A stretch of 64,000 nucleotides of DNA from Roseovarius aestuarii (lineage in GTDB: Bacteria; Pseudomonadota; Alphaproteobacteria; Rhodobacterales; Rhodobacteraceae). This document shows positions 18,518 through 27,890 of the stretch, piece after piece. The stretch covers positions 26,084 to 90,083 of the forward strand of contig JAPWHL010000017.1 of NCBI GenBank assembly GCA_027214255.1. Direction: 5' to 3'. The position numbers and the translations under genes are program-made. Position 1 is the first letter of the stretch, and each line of letters starts with the position of its first letter. The notes under the pieces were generated by a model, which was not told the DNA's origin, did not search any database, and saw nothing but the letters and a program-made list of their open reading frames with translations.

Positions 18518-19006
18518 ATGAGCACACCCACCTACACGCCCGATGCATCGGATCATGATGCTGATATAAAGCGGATTATCGACGCACACCTACAGCTTGA
18601 AGGCCCGTTATTGCCGATGCTGCACGCGGTACAGGCCGAATTTGGTCTGATCCCCGAGGCCGCGCAACGATTGATCGCGGATGCGTTGAACATCACCCGC
18701 GCCGAACTGCACGGCGTCATCAGTTTTTATCATGATTTCCGCGAAAAGCCTGCCGGACGGCATGTGCTGAAAATCTGCCGCGCCGAGGCGTGCCAGTCCG
18801 TCGGCGGGGCTGCGTTGGCGGATCATGTGTTGGAGAAACTGGGGCTGAATTGGCATGGCACTACTGCCAATGGGGCCGTTACGGTTGAGCCTGTCTATTG
18901 TCTTGGGCTGTGCGCCTGTGCACCCGCTGCCATGGTCGATGGCCGGGTCGTCGGGCGTGTTGATGCCACCCGCATGGATGCACTGTTGGCGGAGGCGGGC
19001 GCATGA
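18518..19006 (+). CDS. fdsG: NAD-dependent formate dehydrogenase gamma subunit (FdsG)
   Basis: 162 aa, NuoE-like electron-transfer subunit with one [2Fe-2S] cluster. The cluster cysteines are in ICRAEACQSVGG (C-x4-C) and YCLGLCACAPAAM (C-x3-C). The frame opens at 18476, but ATG 18518 has GGAAGGA at 18502-18508 and matches the family start. It passes electrons within the FdsGBA complex in the cytoplasm. The end overlaps fdsB (ATGA at 19003-19006). The operon has the order G-B-A-fdhD-D seen for soluble, oxygen-tolerant molybdenum formate dehydrogenases. Confidence 0.95.
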   Translation: MSTPTYTPDASDHDADIKRIIDAHLQLEGPLLPMLHAVQAEFGLIPEAAQRLIADALNITRAELHGVISFYHDFREKPAGRHVLKICRAEACQSVGGAALADHVLEKLGLNWHGTTANGAVTVEPVYCLGLCACAPAAMVDGRVVGRVDATRMDALLAEAGA

Positions 19007-20517
19007 AGGTCTATGTTCCTATGGACAGCGCTGCCAAGGCGCTGGGCGCGGATGATGTTGTGCTTGCTCTGCTCAAAGCTGCCGAAGGGCGCGATATTCA
19101 AATCATTCGCACCGGATCGCGTGGAATGATCTGGTTGGAGCCGTTGGTCGAGGTCGAGGTTGACGGCCAGCGCCACGGTTTCGGCCCAGCCACGCCAGCC
19201 GACGCTGCGGCCATTCTGGAGGGCACCAGCGCATTGGCATTGGGCCCGGTGGAAGACCTTGACTGGATGAAACGCCAGACGCGGTTGACCTTTGCGCGCT
19301 GCGGCGTGATCGACCCGCTATCGCTGGAGGATTACAGCGCGCATGGCGGCCTAAAGGGCCTGCGCCGCGCGCTGACTCTGACCAGCCAGCAGATGGTGGA
19401 CGAGGTGCAAACCTCGGGCTTGCGCGGGCGCGGTGGGGCAGGGTTCCCGACGGGAATAAAATGGCAAACAGTGCATGATGCCGGCGCTCGGCAGAAGTAC
19501 ATTGTGTGCAACGCCGACGAAGGAGACAGCGGCACCTTTGCGGACCGCATGATCATGGAAGGGGATCCCTTTACCCTGATCGAAGGCATGACCATCGCGG
19601 GGCTCGCTGTGGGCGCAACGCGTGGTTACGTTTATCTGCGGTCGGAATATCCCGACGCTATCCACGTGATGCGCCAAGCGGTTGCAATCGCACGTGAGGC
19701 GGGGGTTCTGGGCGCGGATGTTCTGAATTCGGGCCGTGCCTTTGACATGGAAATCCGCGAAGGCGCGGGGGCCTATGTCTGCGGCGAGGAGACCTCGCTT
19801 TTGAATTCGTTGGAAGGTAAGCGCGGCGTGGTCCGTGCCAAGCCGCCGTTGCCCGCGTTAGAGGGTTTCTTGGGGCGCCCCACTGTTGTGAATAACGTGA
19901 TCAGCTTGGCCACCGTTCCGGTGATCTTTGAACGCGGCGCCCAATACTACGCTGATTTTGGTTTGGGCCGGTCGCGCGGAACTGTCACGTTACAGATCGC
20001 GGGCAATGTCGCACGCGGAGGGCTGTTTGAAACTGCGTTTGGCGTCACGCTGGACGAAGTTGTTAACGACATTGGCGGGGGGACGGCTTCGAGGCGCCCT
20101 GTCAAGGCGGTGCAGGTTGGCGGGCCATTGGGCGCTTACATGCCGGTGTCCAAATTCGACACGCCCATAGGGTACGAGGAATTTGATGCCAAGGGCGGTT
20201 TGATCGGCCATGCGGGACTGGTTGTGTTTGATGATCGTGCTGACATGTTGAAAATGGCGCGTTTTGCGATGGAATTCTGCGCGGTGGAAAGCTGTGGGAA
20301 ATGCACGCCGTGCCGCATCGGATCGGTCCGCGGTGTCGAAACAATCGACAGGATTGCGCAGGGTGATGCCAGCGCTGTGCCGCTGCTGACGGACCTGTGC
20401 GAAACCATGAAGGACGGCTCGCTTTGTGCCTTGGGCGGATTCACCCCGTTCCCGGTGATGTCGGCCCTGACTCATTTCCCCGACGATTTTGCGACCCACA
20501 AGGAGGCAGCGGAATGA
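19003..20517 (+). CDS. fdsB: formate dehydrogenase beta subunit (FdsB), NADH/FMN subunit
   Basis: 504 aa. An N-terminal thioredoxin-like region (about 1-110) precedes a NuoF-like diaphorase core. The FMN/NAD site begins with GLRGRGGAGFPTGIKW (about residue 139); the FMN region continues with NADEGDSGTFADR and GAYVCGEETSLLNSLEGKRG. A [4Fe-4S] cluster is formed by ESCGKCTPCRIGS (about residue 427) plus the later Cys in SLCALGGFTPFPV. It reduces NAD+ with electrons from formate. It overlaps fdsG and fdsA by 4 bp each. Confidence 0.96.
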   Translation: MKVYVPMDSAAKALGADDVVLALLKAAEGRDIQIIRTGSRGMIWLEPLVEVEVDGQRHGFGPATPADAAAILEGTSALALGPVEDLDWMKRQTRLTFARCGVIDPLSLEDYSAHGGLKGLRRALTLTSQQMVDEVQTSGLRGRGGAGFPTGIKWQTVHDAGARQKYIVCNADEGDSGTFADRMIMEGDPFTLIEGMTIAGLAVGATRGYVYLRSEYPDAIHVMRQAVAIAREAGVLGADVLNSGRAFDMEIREGAGAYVCGEETSLLNSLEGKRGVVRAKPPLPALEGFLGRPTVVNNVISLATVPVIFERGAQYYADFGLGRSRGTVTLQIAGNVARGGLFETAFGVTLDEVVNDIGGGTASRRPVKAVQVGGPLGAYMPVSKFDTPIGYEEFDAKGGLIGHAGLVVFDDRADMLKMARFAMEFCAVESCGKCTPCRIGSVRGVETIDRIAQGDASAVPLLTDLCETMKDGSLCALGGFTPFPVMSALTHFPDDFATHKEAAE

Positions 20518-23423
20518 AGGATTTTATCATCCCCAGCTACAGCCGCGACGACGACCGTGACATGGGCACCCCCGCCCGCGAAGGCGCGCCCGTGGCACTG
20601 ACCATTGACGGGTTCGAGGTCACGGTGCCGGAAGGCACATCCGTCATGCGCGCGGCCGCCGAACTGGGCATTCAGGTGCCCAAACTATGCGCGACCGACA
20701 GTGTCGAGGCGTTCGGATCGTGCCGCTTGTGCGCTGTGGAAATCGACGGGCGACGTGGCACGCCTGCGTCTTGCACGACGCCTGTTGCCCCCGGCATGAT
20801 CGTGCATACGCAATCCGAAAAGGTGCGCAAAATCCGAAAAGGCGTGATGGAGCTTTACATTTCCGATCACCCGCTGGATTGCCTGACCTGTTCTGCCAAT
20901 GGCGATTGCGAGCTTCAGGATATGGCGGGCGCGGTCGGGCTGCGTGATGTGCGGTACAAAGCGCCGGAAAACGTCCCGCTGGCCAACCATTTTGCCCCGC
21001 GCAACACCAGCGGCGAAGCCAATCCAGAATGGTTGCCCAAGGACGACAGTAACCCCTATTTCACGTATGATCCGGCTAAATGCATCGTCTGTTCGCGCTG
21101 CGTACGCGCCTGCGAAGAGGTGCAGGGCACGTTTGCTTTGACCATAGAGGGGCGCGGGTTTGACAGCCGCGTGTCGTTTGGTGCGAAAACCGACAACGCG
21201 TTGGCGTCGGATTGTGTCAGCTGTGGCGCCTGCGTTCAGGCCTGCCCCACGGCCACGCTTCAGGAAAATTCGGTCATCGACCTTGGCACGCCTGAGCGTG
21301 CGGTGATTACGACCTGCGCTTATTGCGGGGTTGGGTGCTCGTTCAAGGCCGAGCTGAACGGCGATCAATTGGTGCGTATGGTGCCCTATAAGCACGGCAA
21401 GGCCAATCGCGGCCACTCCTGCGTCAAAGGCCGGTTTGCCTATGGCTATGCCACGCACAAGGACCGCATCTTGAACCCGATGATCCGCGACAGTATCGAA
21501 GACCCGTGGCAAGAGGTCAGCTGGGAAGAAGCGCTGACATTTGCGGCCAATCGGATGCGCGGCTTGCAAGACACGTATGGGCAGAAATCCATCGGGGTCA
21601 TCACCTCGTCGCGCTGTACCAACGAAGAAACATTTTTGGTTCAGAAACTGACGCGCGCGGTGTTTGGGAATAACAATACCGACACGTGCGCGCGCGTGTG
21701 CCATTCGCCCACGGGTTACGGTCTGGGCCAGACTTTCGGCACCTCGGCGGGGACGCAGGATTTTGACAGCGTTGAACATACCGATGTGGTGATCGTGATT
21801 GGTGCCAACCCCACCGATGGCCATCCGGTTTTTGCCAGCCGCCTGAAAAAGCGTTTGCGCTCAGGGGCCAAGCTGATCGTGATTGATCCGCGCCGGATTG
21901 ATCTGGTGAAATCGGCCCATATCGCCGCAGCGCATCACCTGCCATTGCGCCCGGGCACCAACGTGGCCGTGGTCAGCGCACTGGCCCATGTGATCGTCAC
22001 CGAGGGCCTGATGGACGAAGAGTTCATCCGCACCCGCTGTGACTGGGACGAGTTTCAGACCTACGCGGAATTCATCAGTGACCCGCGCCACTCGCCCGAG
22101 GCGACCGCCCTGTTGACCGGCGTGGATGCGCAGGAGTTGCGCGGCGCGGCGCGGGCCTTTGCCACGGGTGGCAATGGTGCGATCTATTACGGTTTGGGCG
22201 TGACCGAGCACAGTCAGGGCTCGACCACCGTTATGGGGATTGCCAATCTGGCCATGTTGACAGGCAACATCGGACGCAAAGGGGTGGGTGTGAACCCGCT
22301 GCGGGGGCAGAACAACGTGCAGGGGTCATGCGATATGGGCTCGTTCCCGCATGAACTGCCCGGTTACCGCCACGTGAAAAGCCCCGAGGTGCGCGACCTG
22401 TTCAAAGAGGCTTGGGGGGTCGAGATTGATCCCGAACCAGGTCTGCGCATTCCCAACATGCTGGACGCGGCCGTCGCGGGCACATTCAAAGGGCTGTATT
22501 GTCAGGGCGAAGATATCCTGCAATCGGATCCGGATACGAAACATGTGGCGGCGGGTCTGGCGGCAATGGAATGCGTCATCGTGCATGACTTGTTCCTCAA
22601 CGAAACTGCGAATTACGCGCATGTGTTTTTGCCCGGTTCGACCTTTTTGGAAAAGGACGGCACGTTTACCAATGCCGAGCGGCGCATCAACCGCGTGCGC
22701 AAGGTAATGGCCCCCAAGAACGGTTATGCCGATTGGGAAGTCACGCAAATGTTGGCCAACGCCATGGGGGCCGGTTGGAACTATACCCATCCTGCGCAGA
22801 TCATGGATGAAATCGCGGCGACGACCCCGTCGTTTGCCGGGGTGGATTATGCGCTTTTGGAAGAAAAAGGCAGCATCCAGTGGCCCTGTAATGAAAACCA
22901 TCCTGACGGCACACCCTTGATGCATGTCGATGGGTTCGTTCGGGGCAAGGGGCGGTTTATCGTGACCGAATACATCGCCACGGATGAACGCAGCGGCCCG
23001 CGCTTTCCATTGTTGCTGACCACGGGGCGCATTCTGTCGCAATATAACGTGGGGGCACAAACCCGCCGCACGGATAACGTGGTGTGGCATGAGATGGACC
23101 TGTTGGAAATTCATCCCCATGATGCTGAAAATCGCGGCCTGAAGGACGGTGATTACGTCAAGCTGGCTTCGCGATCGGGCGAAACCAGCCTGCGCGCCAA
23201 GATCACCGACCGGGTCAGCCCGGGTGTGGTTTACACCACGTTCCACCATCCGGACACGCAGGCCAACGTGATCACCACGGATTACTCCGACTGGGCGACG
23301 AACTGTCCTGAATACAAGGTGACGGCAGTGCAGGTTAGCCCTTCTAACGGGCCAACTGACTGGCAAGAGGAATACGCCGCACAGGCCGCTCAGGCACGTC
23401 GTATTCTTCCTGCCGCCGAGTAG
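20514..23423 (+). CDS. fdsA: formate dehydrogenase alpha subunit (FdsA), molybdenum catalytic subunit
   Basis: 969 aa. Clusters in order: [2Fe-2S] (from C60 in LCATDSVEAFGSCRLCAVE), the His-Cys [4Fe-4S] (HPLDCLTCSANGDC, about 119), two ferredoxin-like [4Fe-4S] sites (CIVCSRCVRAC about 189; CVSCGACVQACP about 234), and the molybdopterin-domain cluster (CAYCGVGC about 268, then GHSCVKGRF). The metal ligand is Cys in ARVCHSPTGYG (about 396), not selenocysteine. The catalytic His follows it directly. It oxidises formate to CO2 with Mo-bis-MGD. ATG 20514 overlaps the fdsB stop, and upstream codons in frame are not family sequence. Confidence 0.97.
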   Translation: MKDFIIPSYSRDDDRDMGTPAREGAPVALTIDGFEVTVPEGTSVMRAAAELGIQVPKLCATDSVEAFGSCRLCAVEIDGRRGTPASCTTPVAPGMIVHTQSEKVRKIRKGVMELYISDHPLDCLTCSANGDCELQDMAGAVGLRDVRYKAPENVPLANHFAPRNTSGEANPEWLPKDDSNPYFTYDPAKCIVCSRCVRACEEVQGTFALTIEGRGFDSRVSFGAKTDNALASDCVSCGACVQACPTATLQENSVIDLGTPERAVITTCAYCGVGCSFKAELNGDQLVRMVPYKHGKANRGHSCVKGRFAYGYATHKDRILNPMIRDSIEDPWQEVSWEEALTFAANRMRGLQDTYGQKSIGVITSSRCTNEETFLVQKLTRAVFGNNNTDTCARVCHSPTGYGLGQTFGTSAGTQDFDSVEHTDVVIVIGANPTDGHPVFASRLKKRLRSGAKLIVIDPRRIDLVKSAHIAAAHHLPLRPGTNVAVVSALAHVIVTEGLMDEEFIRTRCDWDEFQTYAEFISDPRHSPEATALLTGVDAQELRGAARAFATGGNGAIYYGLGVTEHSQGSTTVMGIANLAMLTGNIGRKGVGVNPLRGQNNVQGSCDMGSFPHELPGYRHVKSPEVRDLFKEAWGVEIDPEPGLRIPNMLDAAVAGTFKGLYCQGEDILQSDPDTKHVAAGLAAMECVIVHDLFLNETANYAHVFLPGSTFLEKDGTFTNAERRINRVRKVMAPKNGYADWEVTQMLANAMGAGWNYTHPAQIMDEIAATTPSFAGVDYALLEEKGSIQWPCNENHPDGTPLMHVDGFVRGKGRFIVTEYIATDERSGPRFPLLLTTGRILSQYNVGAQTRRTDNVVWHEMDLLEIHPHDAENRGLKDGDYVKLASRSGETSLRAKITDRVSPGVVYTTFHHPDTQANVITTDYSDWATNCPEYKVTAVQVSPSNGPTDWQEEYAAQAAQARRILPAAE

Positions 23424-23430
23424 GTGCGCG

Positions 23431-24270
23431 ATGATTTACGACGTGGCTTACAGTGCGCCGGGCCAGACGCATGGCCTGACCGGGGTGACCGCGGTGGATA
23501 GGGCGCGCCCCATCCACCGCACGCTGCCCGAAGAGGTGCCCGTGGCGATGGTTTTTAATGGTACGACACAGGCTGTCATGATGGCGACCCCTGCTGATAT
23601 CGCCGATTTCGCCTATGGTTTCGCGCTGGGTGAAGGCGTGGTGACTGCGCCCGGAGAAATCGAAAGTTTCGAGACGGTCCCGCATGCTGATGGCATCGAG
23701 GCTCGCATGTGGCTGCACACGGATCGTGCCGACGCATTGGCGGCACGGCGACGGGTCATGGCCGGGCCGGTGGGGTGTGGCCTGTGCGGCATCGACAGTT
23801 TGGAACAGGCAAACCGCGATGTGCCGCATGTGCCAGACAGTCCGATGCGCCTTGCACGCGCCGAAGTGAATGGCGCAACCGAGGCGTTACGCGCTCATCA
23901 GCCCTTGCATGATCAAACGCGTGCTACGCATGCCGCCGGTTTTTTAATGCCCGGTCAAGGCATCGTCGCCGCGCGCGAGGATGTGGGGCGCCACAATGCC
24001 TTGGACAAGCTGATTGGCGCGCTGGCCCGTCAAGGGATCGACCCGGCCAGTGGTGCGGTGGTGATGACGTCGCGCCTGTCGGTTGAGTTGGTTCAGAAAT
24101 CCGCCATGGCTGGCTGTCCGGTGATGATCGCGGTATCGGCCCCCACGGCGTATGCGCTGAAACTGGCGGATAATGCCGGGATCACTATTGCTGCCTTTGC
24201 GCGTGGCGGCCGTTTTGATGTCTATTCCCATCCCCATAGAATTAACGACGAGGTTTCCGATGTCGCCTGA
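23431..24270 (+). CDS. fdhD: formate dehydrogenase accessory sulfurtransferase FdhD
   Basis: 279 aa. FdhD (FdsC in fds operons) transfers sulfur to the Mo-bis-MGD cofactor and inserts it into FdsA. The conserved CxxC is in GPVGCGLCGIDSLEQ, and the C-terminal half has the family block AREDVGRHNALDKLIG followed by SRLSVELVQKSAMAGCPV. It starts 7 bp after fdsA, and its last 11 bp overlap fdsD. Without it FdsA should be inactive, so the operon encodes its own maturation factor. Confidence 0.95.
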   Translation: MIYDVAYSAPGQTHGLTGVTAVDRARPIHRTLPEEVPVAMVFNGTTQAVMMATPADIADFAYGFALGEGVVTAPGEIESFETVPHADGIEARMWLHTDRADALAARRRVMAGPVGCGLCGIDSLEQANRDVPHVPDSPMRLARAEVNGATEALRAHQPLHDQTRATHAAGFLMPGQGIVAAREDVGRHNALDKLIGALARQGIDPASGAVVMTSRLSVELVQKSAMAGCPVMIAVSAPTAYALKLADNAGITIAAFARGGRFDVYSHPHRINDEVSDVA

Positions 24271-24463
24271 AAAAATGGTCTATATGGCCAACCAGATCGC
24301 CGGTTTTTTCAAAACACAGCCGGGGGCGGATGCCGCCGAACGTGTGGCGGATCATATCCGGGATTTCTGGGAGCCGCGGATGCGTGAGCAGTTGCTAAGC
24401 CATGTTGCGGGGGGCGGCGCAGGTCTGGACGAGGCGGTGATCGGGGCCGCAGGTCAGCTGTAA
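24260..24463 (+). CDS. fdsD: formate dehydrogenase delta subunit (FdsD)
   Basis: 67 aa small subunit or chaperone found at the end of fds operons. Recognised from MSPEKMVYMANQIAGFF, the DAAERVADHIRDFWEPRM core and size. ATG 24260 overlaps the fdhD end by 11 bp; the frame is open from 24173 but that part only shadows fdhD. FdsD assists cofactor insertion or stability of FdsA in known systems. It ends 23 bp before the convergent phospholipase D-like gene. Confidence 0.92.
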   Translation: MSPEKMVYMANQIAGFFKTQPGADAAERVADHIRDFWEPRMREQLLSHVAGGGAGLDEAVIGAAGQL

Positions 24464-24486
24464 CTGGGCGGTTGGTGGCGCCGGAC

Positions 24487-26031
24487 CTACAATAGCCACT
24501 CGATCGGCAGGCGTGCGACGATGCCCAACGCTATGCGCTTGCCCAAGGTTGCGCCCGGTTCATGCCGGGTCTGCGTGTTTGCAGCCGCGTCAATCCAGAC
24601 CAACCCCAAGGGGCGGCGTTCAACCCGCCAAGCGATATCATCCAGCCCGTGATCGAATGCGTCATGCATGGCCTGTGCCATGTTCGAGCTGTCGATCAAC
24701 AGCCCCATTTCCGTGTTCAGCGTGGCCGAGCGCGGATCAAAGTTGAACGACCCGACGAACACCCGCGCGCCATCAACGGCAAATGTCTTGGCGTGCAACG
24801 CCGACCCGGATGACCCGAATGGGCCCATTTTCCTGCGCGGCGTTGTCTGCGCGGATTGCGCGCGTAACTCAAACAGTTTCACACCTGCTTTCAACATCGC
24901 GACCCGGCGTTTGGCATAGCCCGCATGCACGGCCAGAACATCGTTAGAGTTTAGCGCATTCGTCATCATCCGCACGCGTACGCCCCGCGCGCCCAAGGTT
25001 GTAAACGCACTGACGCCAGCGGCACCGGGCACGAAATACGGCGTTACCCCGTCAAATTTGGTTTCGATCTTGCCGACGGCCTGCATCAGTCGCGTTGCCA
25101 AGAGATCTTCGCGTGGCACCGCACCCTGACCCTTTATCGGGTCGTCGCTCACCAGCAGAGCGTCGGCCCACTCTAAATCAAGCGTGCCTTGTTTCAATGC
25201 GGTGACGATGTCCGAATGTCTCAGGGTTTCGCCATAGTCTCGCAGCTGTGGGGCATCGTCGAAGCGGCGTAATCCGGCGGCTATTGCATCGGGGCCTTCC
25301 CATTTTCGCAGGATCAACCCAGCCGGGTGAACCGGAGGGGCGGCCCAATACCGGTCAAAATCGGCGCTGACGCGTGGTACGATCTGACCCACAGCCAACA
25401 CGTCCAGATCCAAAAACAGGCGGGATGCGCTGGCGCCGAAATATTCGTCGCCGATATTGCGCCCGCCCATGATCGTAACGCGCCCGTCAACGGTAAAGGA
25501 CTTGTTATGCATCCGTCGGTTCAACCGGAAAAAATCAAACGTATAAGACAGCAGTTTAAAGCGGCGCAGGGTAAACGGATTATACAGCCTGACTTCGGCG
25601 TTGGGATGGGCGTTCAGCGTGGACAGCGGGCCATCCAACCCGCTGATGCCGTTGTCGTCCAGTAACAAGCGCACACGCACGCCGCGCTGCGCGGCGCGCA
25701 ACAATGCATCCAGAAGCAGATAGCCGGTCATATCGCCGCGCCAGATGTAATATTGCGCATCAATCGACGACACGGCCGTATCCGCCAGCACCATGCGTGC
25801 GGCAAAGGCATCCTTGCCATCGGGCAGGGGGCAAAATCCGGTCTTGCCGTCATGCGCTGTGCTGCGCGTGGCCAATGCCTGCGCCAGCGCGCCGTCACCG
25901 TTAGGTGGTAACGCCGTACTATTGGTGCGATGCGTTACGCGGGGCAGCGCAAAGGCCCATCGTGCCAGGAAAATTGCAAGCACGACACATGCGATCAGTC
26001 CGATAAGGTTGGTCACAAACGCCATGACCAT
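24487..26031 (-). CDS. phospholipase D-like / cardiolipin synthase family protein
   Basis: 514 aa. An N-terminal transmembrane helix (about residues 5-28) is followed by two PLD catalytic HKD motifs: MHNKSFTVDGRVTIMGGRN (about 173) and LHAKTFAVDGARVFVGSFN (about 415), each H-x-K-x4-D. Pairs of such motifs form one active site in phosphatidyltransferases and hydrolases of membrane lipids. The protein resembles the YmdC/ClsC-type group rather than short endonucleases. It starts directly after the stop of the upstream EEP gene, so the two are coupled. ATG 26025 is an alternative start. The substrate (cardiolipin, other phospholipid or nucleic acid) is undetermined. Confidence 0.88.
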   Translation of the reverse strand: MVMAFVTNLIGLIACVVLAIFLARWAFALPRVTHRTNSTALPPNGDGALAQALATRSTAHDGKTGFCPLPDGKDAFAARMVLADTAVSSIDAQYYIWRGDMTGYLLLDALLRAAQRGVRVRLLLDDNGISGLDGPLSTLNAHPNAEVRLYNPFTLRRFKLLSYTFDFFRLNRRMHNKSFTVDGRVTIMGGRNIGDEYFGASASRLFLDLDVLAVGQIVPRVSADFDRYWAAPPVHPAGLILRKWEGPDAIAAGLRRFDDAPQLRDYGETLRHSDIVTALKQGTLDLEWADALLVSDDPIKGQGAVPREDLLATRLMQAVGKIETKFDGVTPYFVPGAAGVSAFTTLGARGVRVRMMTNALNSNDVLAVHAGYAKRRVAMLKAGVKLFELRAQSAQTTPRRKMGPFGSSGSALHAKTFAVDGARVFVGSFNFDPRSATLNTEMGLLIDSSNMAQAMHDAFDHGLDDIAWRVERRPLGLVWIDAAANTQTRHEPGATLGKRIALGIVARLPIEWLL

Positions 26032-26745
26032 TTATCCGGCCTGCGGTGGCGGGCCAGTGACACGAAACCGGGCACGGATGGGCCTGTGATCCGATGCAAT
26101 CTGGGCCGCGTGATCGTTCATGACTGTGCTGTCCAGCAGGGTAACGTCGTTGCTGATCGCCATCTTGTCCAATCGCAAAAGCGGACGTCCGGCCGGAAAT
26201 GTAGGGCCGGGGCTGTGTGTGTTTAACCAGTTGGGAAGCGTCTCTAGTCCTTTGGTCTCGCGCCACTCATTGAAATCGCCGGCGACGATCGTTGGCAAAG
26301 GGTTCAATCCGGCCAGTTGGTCGGCAACAAAGGCGATTTGTTTGCGCCGGTTACTGCGCAGCAGCCCAAGATGCACCCCGACGACGCGCAATAACTGTCC
26401 GGCGATATCCAGATCGACGATCACTGCCCCACGTGGTTCGAACGCGGGCAAATCGAACCGCCGGATGGTATGCACATGCACGCCGGGGCGTTTCAGCATG
26501 GCAATCCCGTGCCATCCCAGCCCGTCGATCTCGGGTGTGAGGTCCACCACCTCCAGCGGGCCGATACGCCCCTGTTCCGATGGCAGGGCCGAGCGGCGAG
26601 GATGGCGGCGGAAATCGGCCTCTTGCAGAACCGTTACGTCTGCGTTCAGTCCCGAAATCACTTCGATGGTGCGATGGGGCATCCGCTTCAGGTCGCGGCC
26701 CAGCCCGGCGCGTATATTCCAACTGGCCAATGTCAGTTCGGTCAC
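26032..26745 (-). CDS. endonuclease/exonuclease/phosphatase (EEP) family protein
   Basis: 237 aa metal-dependent phosphoesterase. The fold's active-site residues are visible in order: Asn in LASWNIRAGLG, Glu in VLQEADFRR, Asp/Asn in VAGDFNEW, and Asp-His in ASDHRPIRARF. A GTG start at 26743-26745 (VTELTLASW) is preferred because AGGAGG precedes it by five bases; the frame is open to 26787 with an unrelated leader. Members cleave DNA, phospholipids or inositol phosphates; pairing with a PLD-like gene hints at phospholipid or headgroup chemistry but does not prove it. Confidence 0.85.
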   Translation of the reverse strand: MTELTLASWNIRAGLGRDLKRMPHRTIEVISGLNADVTVLQEADFRRHPRRSALPSEQGRIGPLEVVDLTPEIDGLGWHGIAMLKRPGVHVHTIRRFDLPAFEPRGAVIVDLDIAGQLLRVVGVHLGLLRSNRRKQIAFVADQLAGLNPLPTIVAGDFNEWRETKGLETLPNWLNTHSPGPTFPAGRPLLRLDKMAISNDVTLLDSTVMNDHAAQIASDHRPIRARFRVTGPPPQAG

Positions 26746-26891
26746 GTGGGCCTCCTGTGTGGGCCGGCGACATTCAGGCGATGTCACTATGGCATTAAAT
26801 CACTCTGGGTTAAGGGTGCAACACTCGCACCGGATTTCAAGATGCCACCTGCATCTGGTCAATTCGGGGAGGGGGCGCTATAGCGATCCTT

Positions 26892-27233
26892 ATGAGTGAT
26901 GTTTTGCCTCCATGCCCCGAATGTTCGTCCACCTACACCTATCCGATGGACGCTTTGTTGATGTGCCCCGAATGCGGGCACGAATGGTCGCCATCGGAGG
27001 GGGCTGACGATGCAACCGAAGTGCGCGACAGTGTCGGGAATGTCTTGCAGGATGGTGACACGGTCACTGTCATCAAAGACCTTAAACTGAAGGGGTCATC
27101 CTCGGTGGTTAAGGTCGGCACCAAGGTGCGCGGGATTCGTCTGGTTCCTGGCGATCACGATATCGATTGCCGCATTCCCGGAGTTGGCCCGATCGGCCTG
27201 AAATCGCAATTCGTCAAGAAAGTCGCTGAATAG
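26892..27233 (+). CDS. yjdM: YjdM/PhnA family zinc-ribbon protein
   Basis: 113 aa. The N-terminal zinc ribbon has [20 protein letters not shown] (C-x2-C, then C-x2-C in MCPECGHEW). The C-terminal PhnA domain is recognised from [38 protein letters not shown] and the final [10 protein letters not shown]. Named after a former phosphonate-operon gene, its function is unknown and not tied to phosphonate breakdown. A single gene, convergent with the TetR gene; the two stop codons are embedded in one hairpin. Confidence 0.92.
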   Translation: MSDVLPPCPECSSTYTYPMDALLMCPECGHEWSPSEGADDATEVRDSVGNVLQDGDTVTVIKDLKLKGSSSVVKVGTKVRGIRLVPGDHDIDCRIPGVGPIGLKSQFVKKVAE

Positions 27234-27257
27234 ACACGACGCGGGGCGTGGCGTCTA
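27231..27257. terminator. bidirectional hairpin between convergent yjdM and tetR-type gene
   Basis: TAGACACGACGC (27231-27242) pairs with GCGTGGCGTCTA (27246-27257), 10 of 12 positions matching, 3-base loop. The stem begins with the yjdM stop codon and ends with the TetR-gene stop codon on the other strand. No T-tract, so it is a candidate terminator only. Confidence 0.4.
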
Positions 27258-27884
27258 AGCTGCGCCGCGGTTGCCGTGACGCGCGCTAAATCGATCCATT
27301 TCAGAGGCCGTCGGTGTCTGTCCGGTGAATACCCGTACATAGCCCGCCATACGTGACACACGCAACGCGCGGTCTTCGTCTACTTGCATCGAGATATACC
27401 CGATCTGGGTATAAAACACGGTCGCGGCGCGTATGGCCGCATCATTGGCATCATAACCGTATCGCAAAAACATCGCCTCGATCGCGTCTTTGCGGCGGGT
27501 ATCGGCAAGGGTTAGCCGGGTCTGCAATGGCGCATCATTGCGGGCCCAGTTGCGGATCGCCAGATCAAGAGGCGCGTCAAACAAGGCGTCATCCAGCCAG
27601 CAATCGAACAGGTTCAGCATCGCTTCGCAAATGGTTTCACCATAGGCGTCGCATCGCGCAACCAGATTGCCGGTGTTGCGGGCCTCCCAGTGGGTGATCA
27701 TTGCCTCTAACAGGGCCTCGCGGTCCTTGAAATGCCAATAGAACCCGCTGCGCGCGGTATCCAGACGCTTGGACAGGTTCATGATCTTTACCGCCTCGAC
27801 GCCGTCTTGGGTCAATACGTCATAGGCGGCGCGCAACCACGCATCGCGGGTGTTTTCGGGGGTGGGGCGGTGGGAAACGTTCAT
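27255..27884 (-). CDS. TetR family transcriptional regulator
   Basis: 209 aa. The N-terminal HTH domain (residues about 8-55) shows AYDVLTQDGVEAVKIMNLSK and DTARSGFYWHFKDREALLEA, the usual TetR recognition-helix region. The C-terminal ligand domain is not assignable. The frame is open to 27962, but ATG 27884 (MNVSHRPTPENTRD) fits the family start. A promoter (27891-27919) would start transcription at about this ATG, so the message may be leaderless. It is divergent from the flavin oxidoreductase operon, which it probably represses until an amine substrate or product is present. Confidence 0.9.
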   Translation of the reverse strand: MNVSHRPTPENTRDAWLRAAYDVLTQDGVEAVKIMNLSKRLDTARSGFYWHFKDREALLEAMITHWEARNTGNLVARCDAYGETICEAMLNLFDCWLDDALFDAPLDLAIRNWARNDAPLQTRLTLADTRRKDAIEAMFLRYGYDANDAAIRAATVFYTQIGYISMQVDEDRALRVSRMAGYVRVFTGQTPTASEMDRFSARHGNRGAA

Positions 27885-27890
27885 GTCTGA

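Noticed and set aside
20685..23366. Long - strand open frames (379 and 346 codons) opposite fdsA
   Set aside because: They lie fully antisense to a gene with every expected cluster motif; such frames are common opposite GC-rich codons and show no family features or ribosome binding sites.
26436..26460. GGTTCGAAC-like stretch resembling a tRNA T-loop
   Set aside because: It is inside the EEP coding region and no acceptor stem or anticodon arm can be folded around it.
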